From: an uncultured Bacteroidales bacterium
GTDB taxonomy: Bacteria; Bacteroidota; Bacteroidia; Bacteroidales; UBA932
Reading direction: 5' to 3'
DNA: 64,000 bases
Assembly (NCBI GenBank): GCA_905235995.1
Contig: CAJONI010000020.1
Span: 31,966-95,965 of the forward strand
The notes under the pieces are model-generated. The model did no database searches and was not told where the DNA came from. It saw only the letters and a list, made by a program, of their open reading frames with translations. This document shows, in pieces, positions 41,815 through 51,453 of this stretch. The position numbers were made by a program, and so were the translations under genes. The first letter of the stretch is position 1. The number at the start of each line of letters is the position of its first letter.

Positions 41815-42515
41815 ACGACGAAATCCCCCGCCACATAAGCATCATACTCGACGGCAACGGCCGTTGGGCAAAGAAGCAGAACAAGATCCGCCTTTTCGGC
41901 CACAAGGCAGGCGCCGTGTCCGTCCGGGAGACGGCGACCCGCTGCGCCGAACTCGGGGTGGAATACCTGTCTCTCTATGCCTTCTCGGAGGAGAACTGGA
42001 ACCGCCCCGCCGATGAGGTCCATGGCTTGATGGAGCTCATGCGCAGGACGGTCCTGGACGAGCGTGAGACTTTCCGGAAGAACCACATCCGCTTCCGGGT
42101 GATAGGCAACCTCTCACGCCTGTCCAAGGAATTGCAGGGCATCATAAAGATGGTGGAAGATGAGACTGCCGCCAACACGGGCATGACTCTAATCCTCATG
42201 CTCAGCTACAGCGGCAAGTGGGACCTGCTCCAGGCCACGAAGCGCTATGCCGCGGATTGCCTGGCCGAAGGCCGTGAACTGCCGCTCGATGAGGAAGGCT
42301 TCTCCGATTATCTGGCCACTGCAGGAATCCCCGACCCCGACCTGCTCATCCGCACGAGCGGTGAACTGCGCATCAGCAACTACATGCTCTGGCAGTGCGC
42401 CTATACGGAGTTCTACTTCACACCGGTACTTTGGCCTGATTTTCGCAAAAAAGACTTGGACCTGGCGATCGAGAGTTACAAGCAGAGGGAAAGAAGATAC
42501 GGTAAGGTTAAATAA
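41811..42515 (+). CDS. uppS: Isoprenyl (undecaprenyl) diphosphate synthase
   Basis: 234 residues from MNDEIPRHISIILDGNGRW, with the catalytic Asp in the DGNGRWA motif, YLSLYAFSEENWNRP and LLIRTSGELRISNYMLWQ. Makes the C55 lipid carrier for cell wall and O-antigen synthesis at the inner face of the membrane. Coupled to nadK by the four-base overlap; bamA follows with its own promoter box. Confidence 0.96.
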   Translation: MNDEIPRHISIILDGNGRWAKKQNKIRLFGHKAGAVSVRETATRCAELGVEYLSLYAFSEENWNRPADEVHGLMELMRRTVLDERETFRKNHIRFRVIGNLSRLSKELQGIIKMVEDETAANTGMTLILMLSYSGKWDLLQATKRYAADCLAEGRELPLDEEGFSDYLATAGIPDPDLLIRTSGELRISNYMLWQCAYTEFYFTPVLWPDFRKKDLDLAIESYKQRERRYGKVK

Positions 42516-42529
42516 GTCGAAAATTTGTG

Positions 42530-42537
42530 TAACTTTG
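42530..42537 (+). promoter_or_regulatory. -7 box TAACTTTG for bamA
   Basis: Exact TAnnTTTG match, 15 bases after the uppS stop and 23 bases before the bamA ATG. Confidence 0.6.
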
Positions 42538-42560
42538 TCGCCTTGTACGAAAGAAAACCG

Positions 42561-45098
42561 ATGAATAGGATTTTTTCTGTGCTGTTGGCAAGCCTGCTGT
42601 GTCTGACCGTCTGTCCGGCCCTGGCGCAGGAGCCTTCAAATTCATCCGTGGAGGTGGACTACAACAATCCCAAGACATACGTCGTAGGTGGCGTCCGTGT
42701 CTCCGGGATTAAATATCTGGGTGAAAACCAGCTGCTTTCTGTCCTTGGCATACGTCCCGGCGATACGGTGACGGTCCCCGGCGACGACGTCTCCGCCGCC
42801 GTCAAGCGTATCTGGCTCCAGGGCGCAGCCTCCACCATAGGTTTCTATGTCGATTCGCTCAACTCCACCCGTGACACCGCGTGGTTCCGCCTTGACATCC
42901 AGGAGCGTCCCCGCGTGATCTCGTGGAACTACCGCGGCGTGAAGAACAGCGAGCGCGACGATCTCAAGGAAAAGCTCAACCTCCGCCGCGCAGCACCCCT
43001 CTCCGAATATGTGAAGGCCTCCTCGATCAAGACGATCAAGGAATATTTCAAGGAAAAGGGCTTCGCCGACGTTGACGTGGACGTCGAAGTAGCCCGGGAC
43101 TCGGTGATACGCAACGCGGTCCGCGTGACCTTCGACGTACATAAGGGCAAGAAACTCAAGGTCAAGACCATCACCTACGAAGGCAACGACGAGATCAAGA
43201 AGTTCAAGCTCGACAGGGCGATGAAGAAGACCAAGGACTCCAAGTGGTACAACCTCTTCTCGTCCAAGAAGTTCCAGGAGAGCGAATATCCCGGCGACAA
43301 GGAAAAGCTGCTCGAGGTCTTCAACGAGGCTGGCTACCGCGACGCCAAGATCGTGCGCGACTCGATGTTCCGCTACGAGGATGACGGAAGGCTGGGCATA
43401 CATTTCGTCATCGACAAGGGCAAGAAATATTACTTCCGCGACATCACATGGACCGGAAACTCTGAATATACCGAAGACCAGCTCAACAGCGTCCTGAAGA
43501 TCAAGAAAGGCGACGTCTACGATGTGGTGACCATGGAGAAGCGCCTCTTCTCCGGCGAGAAGGAGGGCGACGCCTCCATACGCAAGCTTTACAGCGACAA
43601 CGGTTTCCTCTTCTTCAACGTCACCCCGGTCGAGCTCAACATCGACGGCGACTCGGTCGACGTGGAGATGCGCATAGTCGAAGGCAAGCCCGCCACGTTC
43701 AACAACATCATAGTCAACGGCAACACCATCACCAACGAGAAGGTGGTGCGCCGCGCAGTCTTCACCCGTCCGGGCTACCTTTTCCGCCAGACCGACTTTG
43801 AGCGGAGCATACGTGAGATTTCCTCGATGGGGCATTTCGACCCCGAATACGCAACCGACCCTACCAAGGGTTACACGCTGATTCCCAACTCGATAAGCAA
43901 CACTGTCGATATCTCCTACAATGTACAGGAGAAGGCCAACAGCCAGCTGGAGCTCTCCGGCGGCTGGGGTAACAAGATGTTCGTTGGCACCGTGGGCGTG
44001 AGTTTCAACAACTTCTCGACCTCGAACTTTTTCCGCAAGGAAGCATGGCGGCCCGTTCCCCTGGGAGACGCACAGACCCTCTCCCTGCGCTTCCAGACCA
44101 ACGGTTCCTACTATACGGCCTTCACGGCCAACTTCGTGGAGCCCTGGCTCACGGGCAAGAAGCCGACCTCGCTCAACGTCTCGGCCTACTTCACCCGCCA
44201 GACCAACTCCTACAGCACCTATTACTACCAGGTGCTCAACGACGACCAGTTCATGGAGGTCTACGGCGCGGCCATCGGCCTTGGCACCAGGCTGAAGTGG
44301 CCCGACAACTACTTCGTGCTCTACAACTCCCTCAACTGGCAGTCGTACAATCTCCAGGACTGGAACTACTACTTCATCTACTCTACCGGCAAGTCGCACA
44401 ACATCAGTTATTCGATCAACCTGTCGCGCAATTCCACCGACCAGACGATTTACCCGCGCCGCGGCTCCGACTTCTCCCTCGGCCTGCAGATCACTCCTCC
44501 GTGGTCGATGATGAAGAAAAACTGGCAGGACATCGACTACTCTTCCCAGTCGGTCCAGGACCACTACCGCTGGATCGAGTACCACAAATGGACCTTCAAG
44601 GGCGCCCTCTACACACCCCTGGTAGGCGACCTGGTCCTGATGACCCGCGCCCAGTTCGGCTATCTCGGCTACTTCAACAAGCGCTGGGGCTACTCTCCCT
44701 TCGAAGGCTTCATAGTCGGCGGCGACGGTATGTCGGGCTACAACACCTACGGCAACGAGGTGATCGGCCTGCGCGGCTACGACAACTATTCCCTGACGCC
44801 CTACATCAACGGCGCCTATGCCGGCAACGTGTACGACAAGTTCACGGTGGAACTCCGCTACCCCATCATCATGCAGCCAAGCTCCACCATCTTCGCCCTG
44901 GTATTCCTGGAAGGAGGTAACAGCTGGTCGAAGATCACCGACTTCAATCCGTTCCAGATGAAGCGCTCCGCAGGCGTCGGACTCCGTGTCTTCCTGCCGG
45001 TGGTAGGTCTGCTGGGCATCGACTGGGGCTATGGCTTCGACAACGATCCCGAAAAAGACAAGAGCCATTTCCATTTCCTGATAGGTCAACAATTCTAA
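42561..45098 (+). CDS. bamA: Outer membrane protein assembly factor BamA
   Basis: 845 residues from MNRIFSVLLASLLCLTVC, signal peptide ending near ALAQ. POTRA repeats cover about 35-450 (VGGVRVSGIKYLGENQLLSVLGIRPGD; GKKLKVKTITYEGNDEIKK; KKYYFRDITWTGNSEYTEDQL; PATFNNIIVNGNTITNEKVV). The C-terminal barrel includes GLRGYDNYS, the VRGF-like loop 6 motif, and ends FLIGQQF with terminal aromatic. Inserts barrel proteins in the outer membrane. Two Skp genes follow at once. Confidence 0.96.
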   Translation: MNRIFSVLLASLLCLTVCPALAQEPSNSSVEVDYNNPKTYVVGGVRVSGIKYLGENQLLSVLGIRPGDTVTVPGDDVSAAVKRIWLQGAASTIGFYVDSLNSTRDTAWFRLDIQERPRVISWNYRGVKNSERDDLKEKLNLRRAAPLSEYVKASSIKTIKEYFKEKGFADVDVDVEVARDSVIRNAVRVTFDVHKGKKLKVKTITYEGNDEIKKFKLDRAMKKTKDSKWYNLFSSKKFQESEYPGDKEKLLEVFNEAGYRDAKIVRDSMFRYEDDGRLGIHFVIDKGKKYYFRDITWTGNSEYTEDQLNSVLKIKKGDVYDVVTMEKRLFSGEKEGDASIRKLYSDNGFLFFNVTPVELNIDGDSVDVEMRIVEGKPATFNNIIVNGNTITNEKVVRRAVFTRPGYLFRQTDFERSIREISSMGHFDPEYATDPTKGYTLIPNSISNTVDISYNVQEKANSQLELSGGWGNKMFVGTVGVSFNNFSTSNFFRKEAWRPVPLGDAQTLSLRFQTNGSYYTAFTANFVEPWLTGKKPTSLNVSAYFTRQTNSYSTYYYQVLNDDQFMEVYGAAIGLGTRLKWPDNYFVLYNSLNWQSYNLQDWNYYFIYSTGKSHNISYSINLSRNSTDQTIYPRRGSDFSLGLQITPPWSMMKKNWQDIDYSSQSVQDHYRWIEYHKWTFKGALYTPLVGDLVLMTRAQFGYLGYFNKRWGYSPFEGFIVGGDGMSGYNTYGNEVIGLRGYDNYSLTPYINGAYAGNVYDKFTVELRYPIIMQPSSTIFALVFLEGGNSWSKITDFNPFQMKRSAGVGLRVFLPVVGLLGIDWGYGFDNDPEKDKSHFHFLIGQQF

Positions 45099-45111
45099 AC
45101 AGCGATACGTC

Positions 45112-45633
45112 ATGAAGAAGATCCTTGCCGTACCTGTCGCGCTCCTCATCCTTGCCGTGGGCTCGCTCCATGCACAGAAGACAGGATACGTCAACACCGA
45201 GGAGATCCTGGCCGAGATTCCGGCCTACGTGGCTGCTCAGAACCAGCTCACCGCCCTGAGCGACAAATACAAGGCGACCATCGAGACCGAGATGGGCAAG
45301 ATTGCGTCGCTCTACGAAGAATACCAGGCTTCCCGCGCGACGATGTCCGCCGCACAGCGCAAGCGCGCCGAGGACGAGATCATCTCCAAGGAGCGCGTGG
45401 CCCAGGAGAAACAGAAGATTTATTTCGGCGAAGACGGCATCATGGCCAAGAAGGCCGAAGAGTTGCTGGGTCCCATTCGCAGGGACGTCGAGCGGGCCAT
45501 AGCCGACGTCGCGAAGATGGGCGGCTACGACCTCGTCCTCGATGTCGCCGCGATCCAGGGCATAGTCTACAAGAACGAAGCCCACGACCTTACCCAGTTC
45601 GTCATAGTGCGTTACCAAGAAAACAAACAATAA
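45112..45633 (+). CDS. Skp/OmpH periplasmic chaperone, first copy
   Basis: 173 residues. Signal peptide MKKILAVPVALLILAVGSLHAQ, then KTGYVNTEEILAEIPAYVAAQ, a helical tentacle region (about 40-115) and DLVLDVAAIQGIVYKNEAHDLT, the small beta core end. Escorts unfolded outer-membrane proteins to BamA, coded 13 bases upstream. Confidence 0.93.
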   Translation: MKKILAVPVALLILAVGSLHAQKTGYVNTEEILAEIPAYVAAQNQLTALSDKYKATIETEMGKIASLYEEYQASRATMSAAQRKRAEDEIISKERVAQEKQKIYFGEDGIMAKKAEELLGPIRRDVERAIADVAKMGGYDLVLDVAAIQGIVYKNEAHDLTQFVIVRYQENKQ

Positions 45634-45657
45634 TTCCTATTTATAATCCAGACAACA

Positions 45658-46212
45658 ATGAAAAAGATTGTTCTTATCGTTTCCTGTGTACTCTGCTTCG
45701 GCGCCTTTTCCCAGGCACAGAACCTGAAGTTCGGCCACATCAACACCAATGAGCTGATCAGCCTGATGAGCGAGCGGGATTCCGCTATCGTGAAGCTGCA
45801 GGCCTACCAGGACGACCTTGTGGAGACGCTGCAGGGCATGGAGACCGAGTACAACAACAAGGTGAACGAATATCAGCGTAAACGCAACGAGTGGGCCCCC
45901 GTGGTCATCGAGACCAAGGAGCGCGAACTCCAGGAACTTGGCCAGCGCATGCAGCAGTTCCAGCAGACCGCCCAGCAGGACATGGCGCAGATGCAGCAGA
46001 CCCTGATGGCTCCCGTAGTGGAGAAGGCCCAGAACGCCTTGACCAAGGTGGCCAAGGCCAACAATCTGGTCTATGTATTCGACCTGTCGGCCGGCTCGCT
46101 CATCTACTACGATGACGCAGTGAGCCTCGACCTGCTTCCTCTTGCCAAGAAAGAGCTCGGCATTCCCGCCGAAAAGGTGGCTCCCACCCAGCTACCCGGC
46201 GGCGCCCAATAG
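45658..46212 (+). CDS. Skp/OmpH periplasmic chaperone, second copy
   Basis: 184 residues. Signal peptide ends near FSQAQ; the core FGHINTNELISLM, a Gln-rich coiled coil (QRMQQFQQTAQQDMAQMQQ) and LVYVFDLSAGSLIYYDDAVSLD follow. Ends in a Pro/Gly/Gln tail. Tandem duplicate of the preceding gene, 24 bases downstream, diverged in the helices. Confidence 0.93.
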   Translation: MKKIVLIVSCVLCFGAFSQAQNLKFGHINTNELISLMSERDSAIVKLQAYQDDLVETLQGMETEYNNKVNEYQRKRNEWAPVVIETKERELQELGQRMQQFQQTAQQDMAQMQQTLMAPVVEKAQNALTKVAKANNLVYVFDLSAGSLIYYDDAVSLDLLPLAKKELGIPAEKVAPTQLPGGAQ

Positions 46213-46238
46213 CAGAGAATTACCAACCCTACTCACCT

Positions 46239-48068
46239 ATGCAACATAAAGTTATTGACACCCAGGATGTTGTAATTAGGTTTTGCGGAGATTCGGGCGA
46301 TGGCATGCAGCTTACAGGTACCCTGTTCGCTGATGCCTCGGCTTTATATGGCAACGAGATTTCAACGTTCCCCGATTATCCGGCAGAAATTCGCGCCCCG
46401 CAAGGCACTGTCTCCGGCGTCTCCGGCTTCCAGGTCCATTTCGGAAGCAACGAGGTTTCAACGCCCGGAGATTTTTGCGATGTGCTGGTGGCGATGAACC
46501 CTGCCGCCCTTCACGCCAATGCGAAGTGGGCGAAGCCTACTGCAACCATCATCATCGACGCCGACACCTTCGATGAGGCCCTCATCAAGAGGGCGGGCTA
46601 TGCGACCCTCGACCCGATCACGGAACTCCGGATAGAGGACCGTAATATCATCGTTTCACCCATCACCACGCTGACCAAGGAGAGCCTCAAGGACAGCGGC
46701 ATGGACCAGAAGTCCATTGTCCGCTGCAAGAACATGTTCACCCTGGGCATGTGCTTCTATCTCTTCAACCGCCCCCTGGACTACACCAACGCGTATCTTG
46801 AGAAGAAATTCAAGAAGAAGCCCGGCCTCATCGCTCCCAACAAGAAGGTGCTCTTCGACGGTTTCAACTACGCGGCCAACATCCAGGCCATCGCGAACAC
46901 CTATACGGTGAAGCCCGCCAGGCAGGAGAAGGGCGAGTACCGCAACATCAGCGGCAACCAGGCCACGGCCTGGGGCCTGATCGCCGCCTCCGAGAAGAGC
47001 GGACGTCCCCTGTTCTGCGGCTCGTATCCCATCACTCCCGCGACGGCCATCCTGGAAGAACTTGCCATCCATAAGAATCTGGGTGTCAAGACTCTGCAGG
47101 CTGAGGACGAAATCGCCGGCATCTGCACGGCAATCGGCGCCGCCTACGCAGGCAATTTCGCCGTCACCACGACCTCTGGCCCCGGACTCTCGCTCAAGAG
47201 CGAAGCACTCGGCCTGGCCATGATCACCGAGCTTCCGCTCGTGGTGGTCGACGTGCAGCGCGGTGGCCCCTCCACCGGCATCCCCACCAAGACCGAGCAG
47301 ACCGACCTCGCACAGGCGCTCTACGGCCGCAACGGTGAATGCCCCATAGCAATCGTGGCTGCCCACTCGCCGAGCCATTGTTTCGACGCGGCTTTCTATG
47401 CCGGCAAGTTCGCCATGGAGCACATGATGCCCGTCATCCTGCTGACCGAAGGTTTCCTCGGCAACGGCAGCGAACCCTGGAAGATCCCTTTGATGAAGGA
47501 CTATCCGGCCATCAAGCCGCCCATCATCGACAAAAGTGAAGACGCCTTCAAGCCTTTCGAGCGCGATCCCGAATCCTTCGCCCGCAAGTGGGCCTTCCCC
47601 GGCAAGGCTGGTCTGGAACACCGCGTCGGCGGCCTGGAGAAAAACACGGCCGGCGTAATCTCCTCCGACCCTGAGAACCATGCCAGGATGGTAGCCGAGC
47701 GCGCCGAGAAAGTGGCCCGCCTGGCAAATTACCTGCCCGAGCAGAAAGTCTTCGGCCCCGAAGAGGCCGACGTGCTGATTGTGGGCTGGGGCGGCACTTT
47801 CGGCCACCTCTACACCGCCCTGCACGAACTGCAGGACGCCGGTCGCAGCGTGGCCCTCTGCCACTTCGACTTCATCAACCCGCTGCCGAAGAACACGGCT
47901 GACATCTTCGCCCGCTACAAGAAGATCATAGTGTGCGAGCTCAACAGCGGCCAGTTCGCCGACTATCTGCGCGCCAAGCTTCCGCAGTTCAGCTATCTGC
48001 AGTACAACAAGGTCCAGGGTCAGCCCTTCATCGTGAAGGAGATCGTGGACGCTGTCAGCGCAATCTAA
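46239..48068 (+). CDS. korA: 2-oxoacid:ferredoxin oxidoreductase, alpha subunit (with fused gamma)
   Basis: 609 residues. The gamma-type domain is N-terminal (about 8-190; RFCGDSGDGMQLTGTLFADA), followed by the alpha pyrimidine domain (TAWGLIAASEKSGRPLFCGSYPITPAT, AEDEIAGICTAIGAAYAG, TSGPGLSLKSEALGLA). This fused layout is typical of KorA. With KorB it interconverts 2-oxoglutarate and succinyl-CoA with ferredoxin. Substrate preference is inferred from the family resemblance. Followed 16 bases later by korB. Confidence 0.92.
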   Translation: MQHKVIDTQDVVIRFCGDSGDGMQLTGTLFADASALYGNEISTFPDYPAEIRAPQGTVSGVSGFQVHFGSNEVSTPGDFCDVLVAMNPAALHANAKWAKPTATIIIDADTFDEALIKRAGYATLDPITELRIEDRNIIVSPITTLTKESLKDSGMDQKSIVRCKNMFTLGMCFYLFNRPLDYTNAYLEKKFKKKPGLIAPNKKVLFDGFNYAANIQAIANTYTVKPARQEKGEYRNISGNQATAWGLIAASEKSGRPLFCGSYPITPATAILEELAIHKNLGVKTLQAEDEIAGICTAIGAAYAGNFAVTTTSGPGLSLKSEALGLAMITELPLVVVDVQRGGPSTGIPTKTEQTDLAQALYGRNGECPIAIVAAHSPSHCFDAAFYAGKFAMEHMMPVILLTEGFLGNGSEPWKIPLMKDYPAIKPPIIDKSEDAFKPFERDPESFARKWAFPGKAGLEHRVGGLEKNTAGVISSDPENHARMVAERAEKVARLANYLPEQKVFGPEEADVLIVGWGGTFGHLYTALHELQDAGRSVALCHFDFINPLPKNTADIFARYKKIIVCELNSGQFADYLRAKLPQFSYLQYNKVQGQPFIVKEIVDAVSAI

Positions 48069-48084
48069 TAGAGGAGGTTCCATC

Positions 48085-49101
<1,017 letters not shown>

Positions 49102-49156
49102 CGACCGACAATTCCAAAAACAACCTACAGTTTCACCAATTTATCCCATAATCAGT

Positions 49157-50500
49157 ATGAAAGTAGCTGAAATCATGGCAAACCTCGAGCGGAAGCATCC
49201 CGGCGAGAGCGAATATCTCCAGGCCGTCCGCGAGGTCCTCGACTCCATCGAGGAAGTGTACAATCAGCATCCCGAGTTCGAACAGGCACAGATCGTCGAG
49301 CGTATGGTCGAGCCCGACCGCATCTTCACGTTCCGCGTGACCTGGGTCGACGACGCAGGCAAGGTCCAGACCAACCTCGGTTACCGTATCCAGTTCAACA
49401 GCGCGATCGGCCCCTACAAGGGCGGTCTCCGCTTCCACAAGGCCGTCACGCCTTCGATGCTCAAGTTCCTGGGCTTCGAACAGACGTTCAAGAATGCCCT
49501 GACCACCCTGCCCATGGGCGGTGCCAAGGGCGGTTCCGACTTCGACCCGGTGGGCAAGAGCAACGACGAGATCATGCGTTTCTGCCAGGCTTTCATGATG
49601 GAACTCTGGCAGTGCATCGGCCCCGACCAGGACGTCCCTGCGGGTGACGTCGGCGTGGGCGGTCGCGAAATCGGCTATCTCTACGGCATGTACAAGAAGC
49701 TCGCCCGTGAGTACAACACCGGTGTGCTGACCGGCAAGGGCGCTACTTGGGGCGGCTCGATCCTCCGTCCGGAGGCGACCGGCTTCGGTGCCCTCTACTT
49801 CACCCAGAACCTGCTGCACAAGGCCGGCAAGGACATCAAGGGCTGCACCGTGGCTCTCTCGGGCTTCGGCAACGTGGCCTGGGGTGCTGCCACCAAGGCC
49901 AAGGAGCTGGGCGCGAAGGTGGTTGCGATCTCCGGTCCCGACGGTGTGTGCGAGATTCCTGACGGCATCACCGACGAGATGATCGACTACATGCTCGAGA
50001 TGCGTGCTTCCAACCGCAACAAGGTGCAGGACATGGCCGACAAGTTCCCTGGCAAGGCGAAGTTCACTGCTGGCAAGAAGGCCTGGAGCGTGAAGTGCGA
50101 CATCGCGCTTCCCTGCGCTTTCCAGAACGAGCTTTCGGAAGACGATGCGAAGGAACTCAAGGCGAACGGCACCTGGTGCTGCTGCGAGGTCTCGAACATG
50201 GGTTGCCAGCCTGGTGCCATCCACTACTTCCAGCACAATGGCGTTCTCTTTGCCCCGGGCAAGGCTGTAAACGCCGGTGGTGTGGCTACCTCTGGTCTGG
50301 AGATGACGCAGAATGCTTCGCACATCAGCTGGAGCGGCAAGGAAGTGGACGAGAAGCTTCATTTCATCATGGACTCGATCCACGAGGCTTGCGTAAAATA
50401 CGGCACGCAGCCTGACGGTTCGGTTGACTACGTGAAGGGCGCCAACATCGCCGGCTTCATGAAAGTCGCCACCGCGATGCTTGAGCAGGGTATAATCTAA
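49157..50500 (+). CDS. gdhA: NADP-dependent glutamate dehydrogenase
   Basis: 447 residues, the hexameric bacterial type. GPYKGGLRFHKAV, LPMGGAKGGSDFDP with the catalytic-site lysine, DVPAGDVGVGGREIGYLYG and the Rossmann motif SGFGNVAWGAATKAKELGA. Aminates 2-oxoglutarate to glutamate. It sits 55 bases after korB, whose product supplies the substrate, and ends in a strong terminator hairpin. NADP preference is inferred from length and family. Confidence 0.96.
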   Translation: MKVAEIMANLERKHPGESEYLQAVREVLDSIEEVYNQHPEFEQAQIVERMVEPDRIFTFRVTWVDDAGKVQTNLGYRIQFNSAIGPYKGGLRFHKAVTPSMLKFLGFEQTFKNALTTLPMGGAKGGSDFDPVGKSNDEIMRFCQAFMMELWQCIGPDQDVPAGDVGVGGREIGYLYGMYKKLAREYNTGVLTGKGATWGGSILRPEATGFGALYFTQNLLHKAGKDIKGCTVALSGFGNVAWGAATKAKELGAKVVAISGPDGVCEIPDGITDEMIDYMLEMRASNRNKVQDMADKFPGKAKFTAGKKAWSVKCDIALPCAFQNELSEDDAKELKANGTWCCCEVSNMGCQPGAIHYFQHNGVLFAPGKAVNAGGVATSGLEMTQNASHISWSGKEVDEKLHFIMDSIHEACVKYGTQPDGSVDYVKGANIAGFMKVATAMLEQGII

Positions 50501-50550
50501 AGATTGCGAGCTTCGCGGCTCTGGGTTTAGCCACGCTCATGTTTTACGTC

Positions 50551-50579
50551 ACCCCGGGCTTGTCCCGGGGTCTCGTTTT
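50551..50579 (+). terminator. Terminator / REP-like palindrome after gdhA
   Basis: ACCCCGGG (50551-50558) and CCCGGGGT (50564-50571) form a perfect 8-bp stem around CTTGT and are followed by CTCGTTTTA. It serves as the gdhA terminator and reaches the stop of the convergent PorV-like gene. Its core matches the palindrome within ileS, suggesting a dispersed repeat family. Confidence 0.7.
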
Positions 50580-51453
50580 ATAAGGAGAAACGTAAACCGG
50601 CGGTCCAGGAGAGACCGGTGGGGAGGAGGAGGAGGGTGGCGTCGAGGGAGAAGCCTTTGAGGGTGAGGCCGAGGCCGAAGGAAGCGAAGCGGGGGGCGAC
50701 GGAAGTGGCGTAGCGGTAGCCGGCGCGCGCGAAAATCATCCTGTTGAAGGAATATTCGGCGCCAGCGGCCGCAGTGAATGCCCGGTAGCCCTGCGGGAAA
50801 ATGTACCCGGCGTCAGCGCCCAGCGTCAGACCGTGTTTTTCCGCGAAAACAAGCCCGTAGGAGCCCCCGGCTTCCACTCGCGCAGGCAGTGACCATGCCG
50901 ACTCCCCGAAGCTGTATTTGCTCCCTATGTCAGATCCCTTTATTCCGAAAGTCCATGCCCCCCGCGAATAGCGGAAGGCCAGGTCGCCTGCAACGGCAAA
51001 TCCCTTTTCCCCGGCGAGGACGCCCATGAGATATTTACCGTTCAGGTCGAACTGCAGGCCTTCACCGACGGCAAAAGACACGCCTGCAAGGATCCTCTGC
51101 TCAGAAGTCTTGCCCGGATCATAGGGGTTGCCGTCGCTGTCGAAACCGCTGAACTCAGGGAAGAAGTTGTGGCGATAGTCCACGCGGATACCGAAATTGT
51201 CGCCAGTGGAGGCAAATGCCCCTGCCTGGAGCATGCTGCAGGCCATTACGCCGGGCAGCCAGCGACCATAGTTCACTTCAGCCTCGACCCTCTGCATCCC
51301 AAGCTCCGGCCGGAGGAACGAAAGGTCGCCCATGGCCAGCCTGTCGGCACGTCCCGAGAGCTGGAAGGTGCTGAAAGACTGTGATCTGGCTATTGTGGAG
51401 ACAGCCAGGAGAGACAGACAGGCCGCGATAATGCGTATTGCAGGACTTCTCAT
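50578..51453 (-). CDS. PorV/PorQ-like outer membrane barrel protein
   Basis: 291 residues from the ATG that overlaps the subtilisin stop (ATGA). Signal peptide RIIAACLSLLAVSTIARSQ. The mature protein is a Gly/Tyr/Ala-rich series of amphipathic strands (FGIRVDYRHNFF, LQFDLNGKYLMGVL, WTFGIKGSDIGSKYSFG, FASFGLGLTLKGFSLDATLLL) ending GLRFSL with a terminal hydrophobic residue. It resembles the FadL-fold PorV/PorQ proteins of the type IX secretion system, but no decisive motif is visible. Tight coupling to a secreted protease with a C-terminal sorting-like domain supports the idea. Confidence 0.6.
   Translation of the reverse strand: MRSPAIRIIAACLSLLAVSTIARSQSFSTFQLSGRADRLAMGDLSFLRPELGMQRVEAEVNYGRWLPGVMACSMLQAGAFASTGDNFGIRVDYRHNFFPEFSGFDSDGNPYDPGKTSEQRILAGVSFAVGEGLQFDLNGKYLMGVLAGEKGFAVAGDLAFRYSRGAWTFGIKGSDIGSKYSFGESAWSLPARVEAGGSYGLVFAEKHGLTLGADAGYIFPQGYRAFTAAAGAEYSFNRMIFARAGYRYATSVAPRFASFGLGLTLKGFSLDATLLLLPTGLSWTAGLRFSL

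Noticed and set aside
42642..45197. Minus-strand open frame of 851 codons opposite bamA
   Set aside because: Antisense shadow of bamA, which has complete POTRA and barrel motifs.
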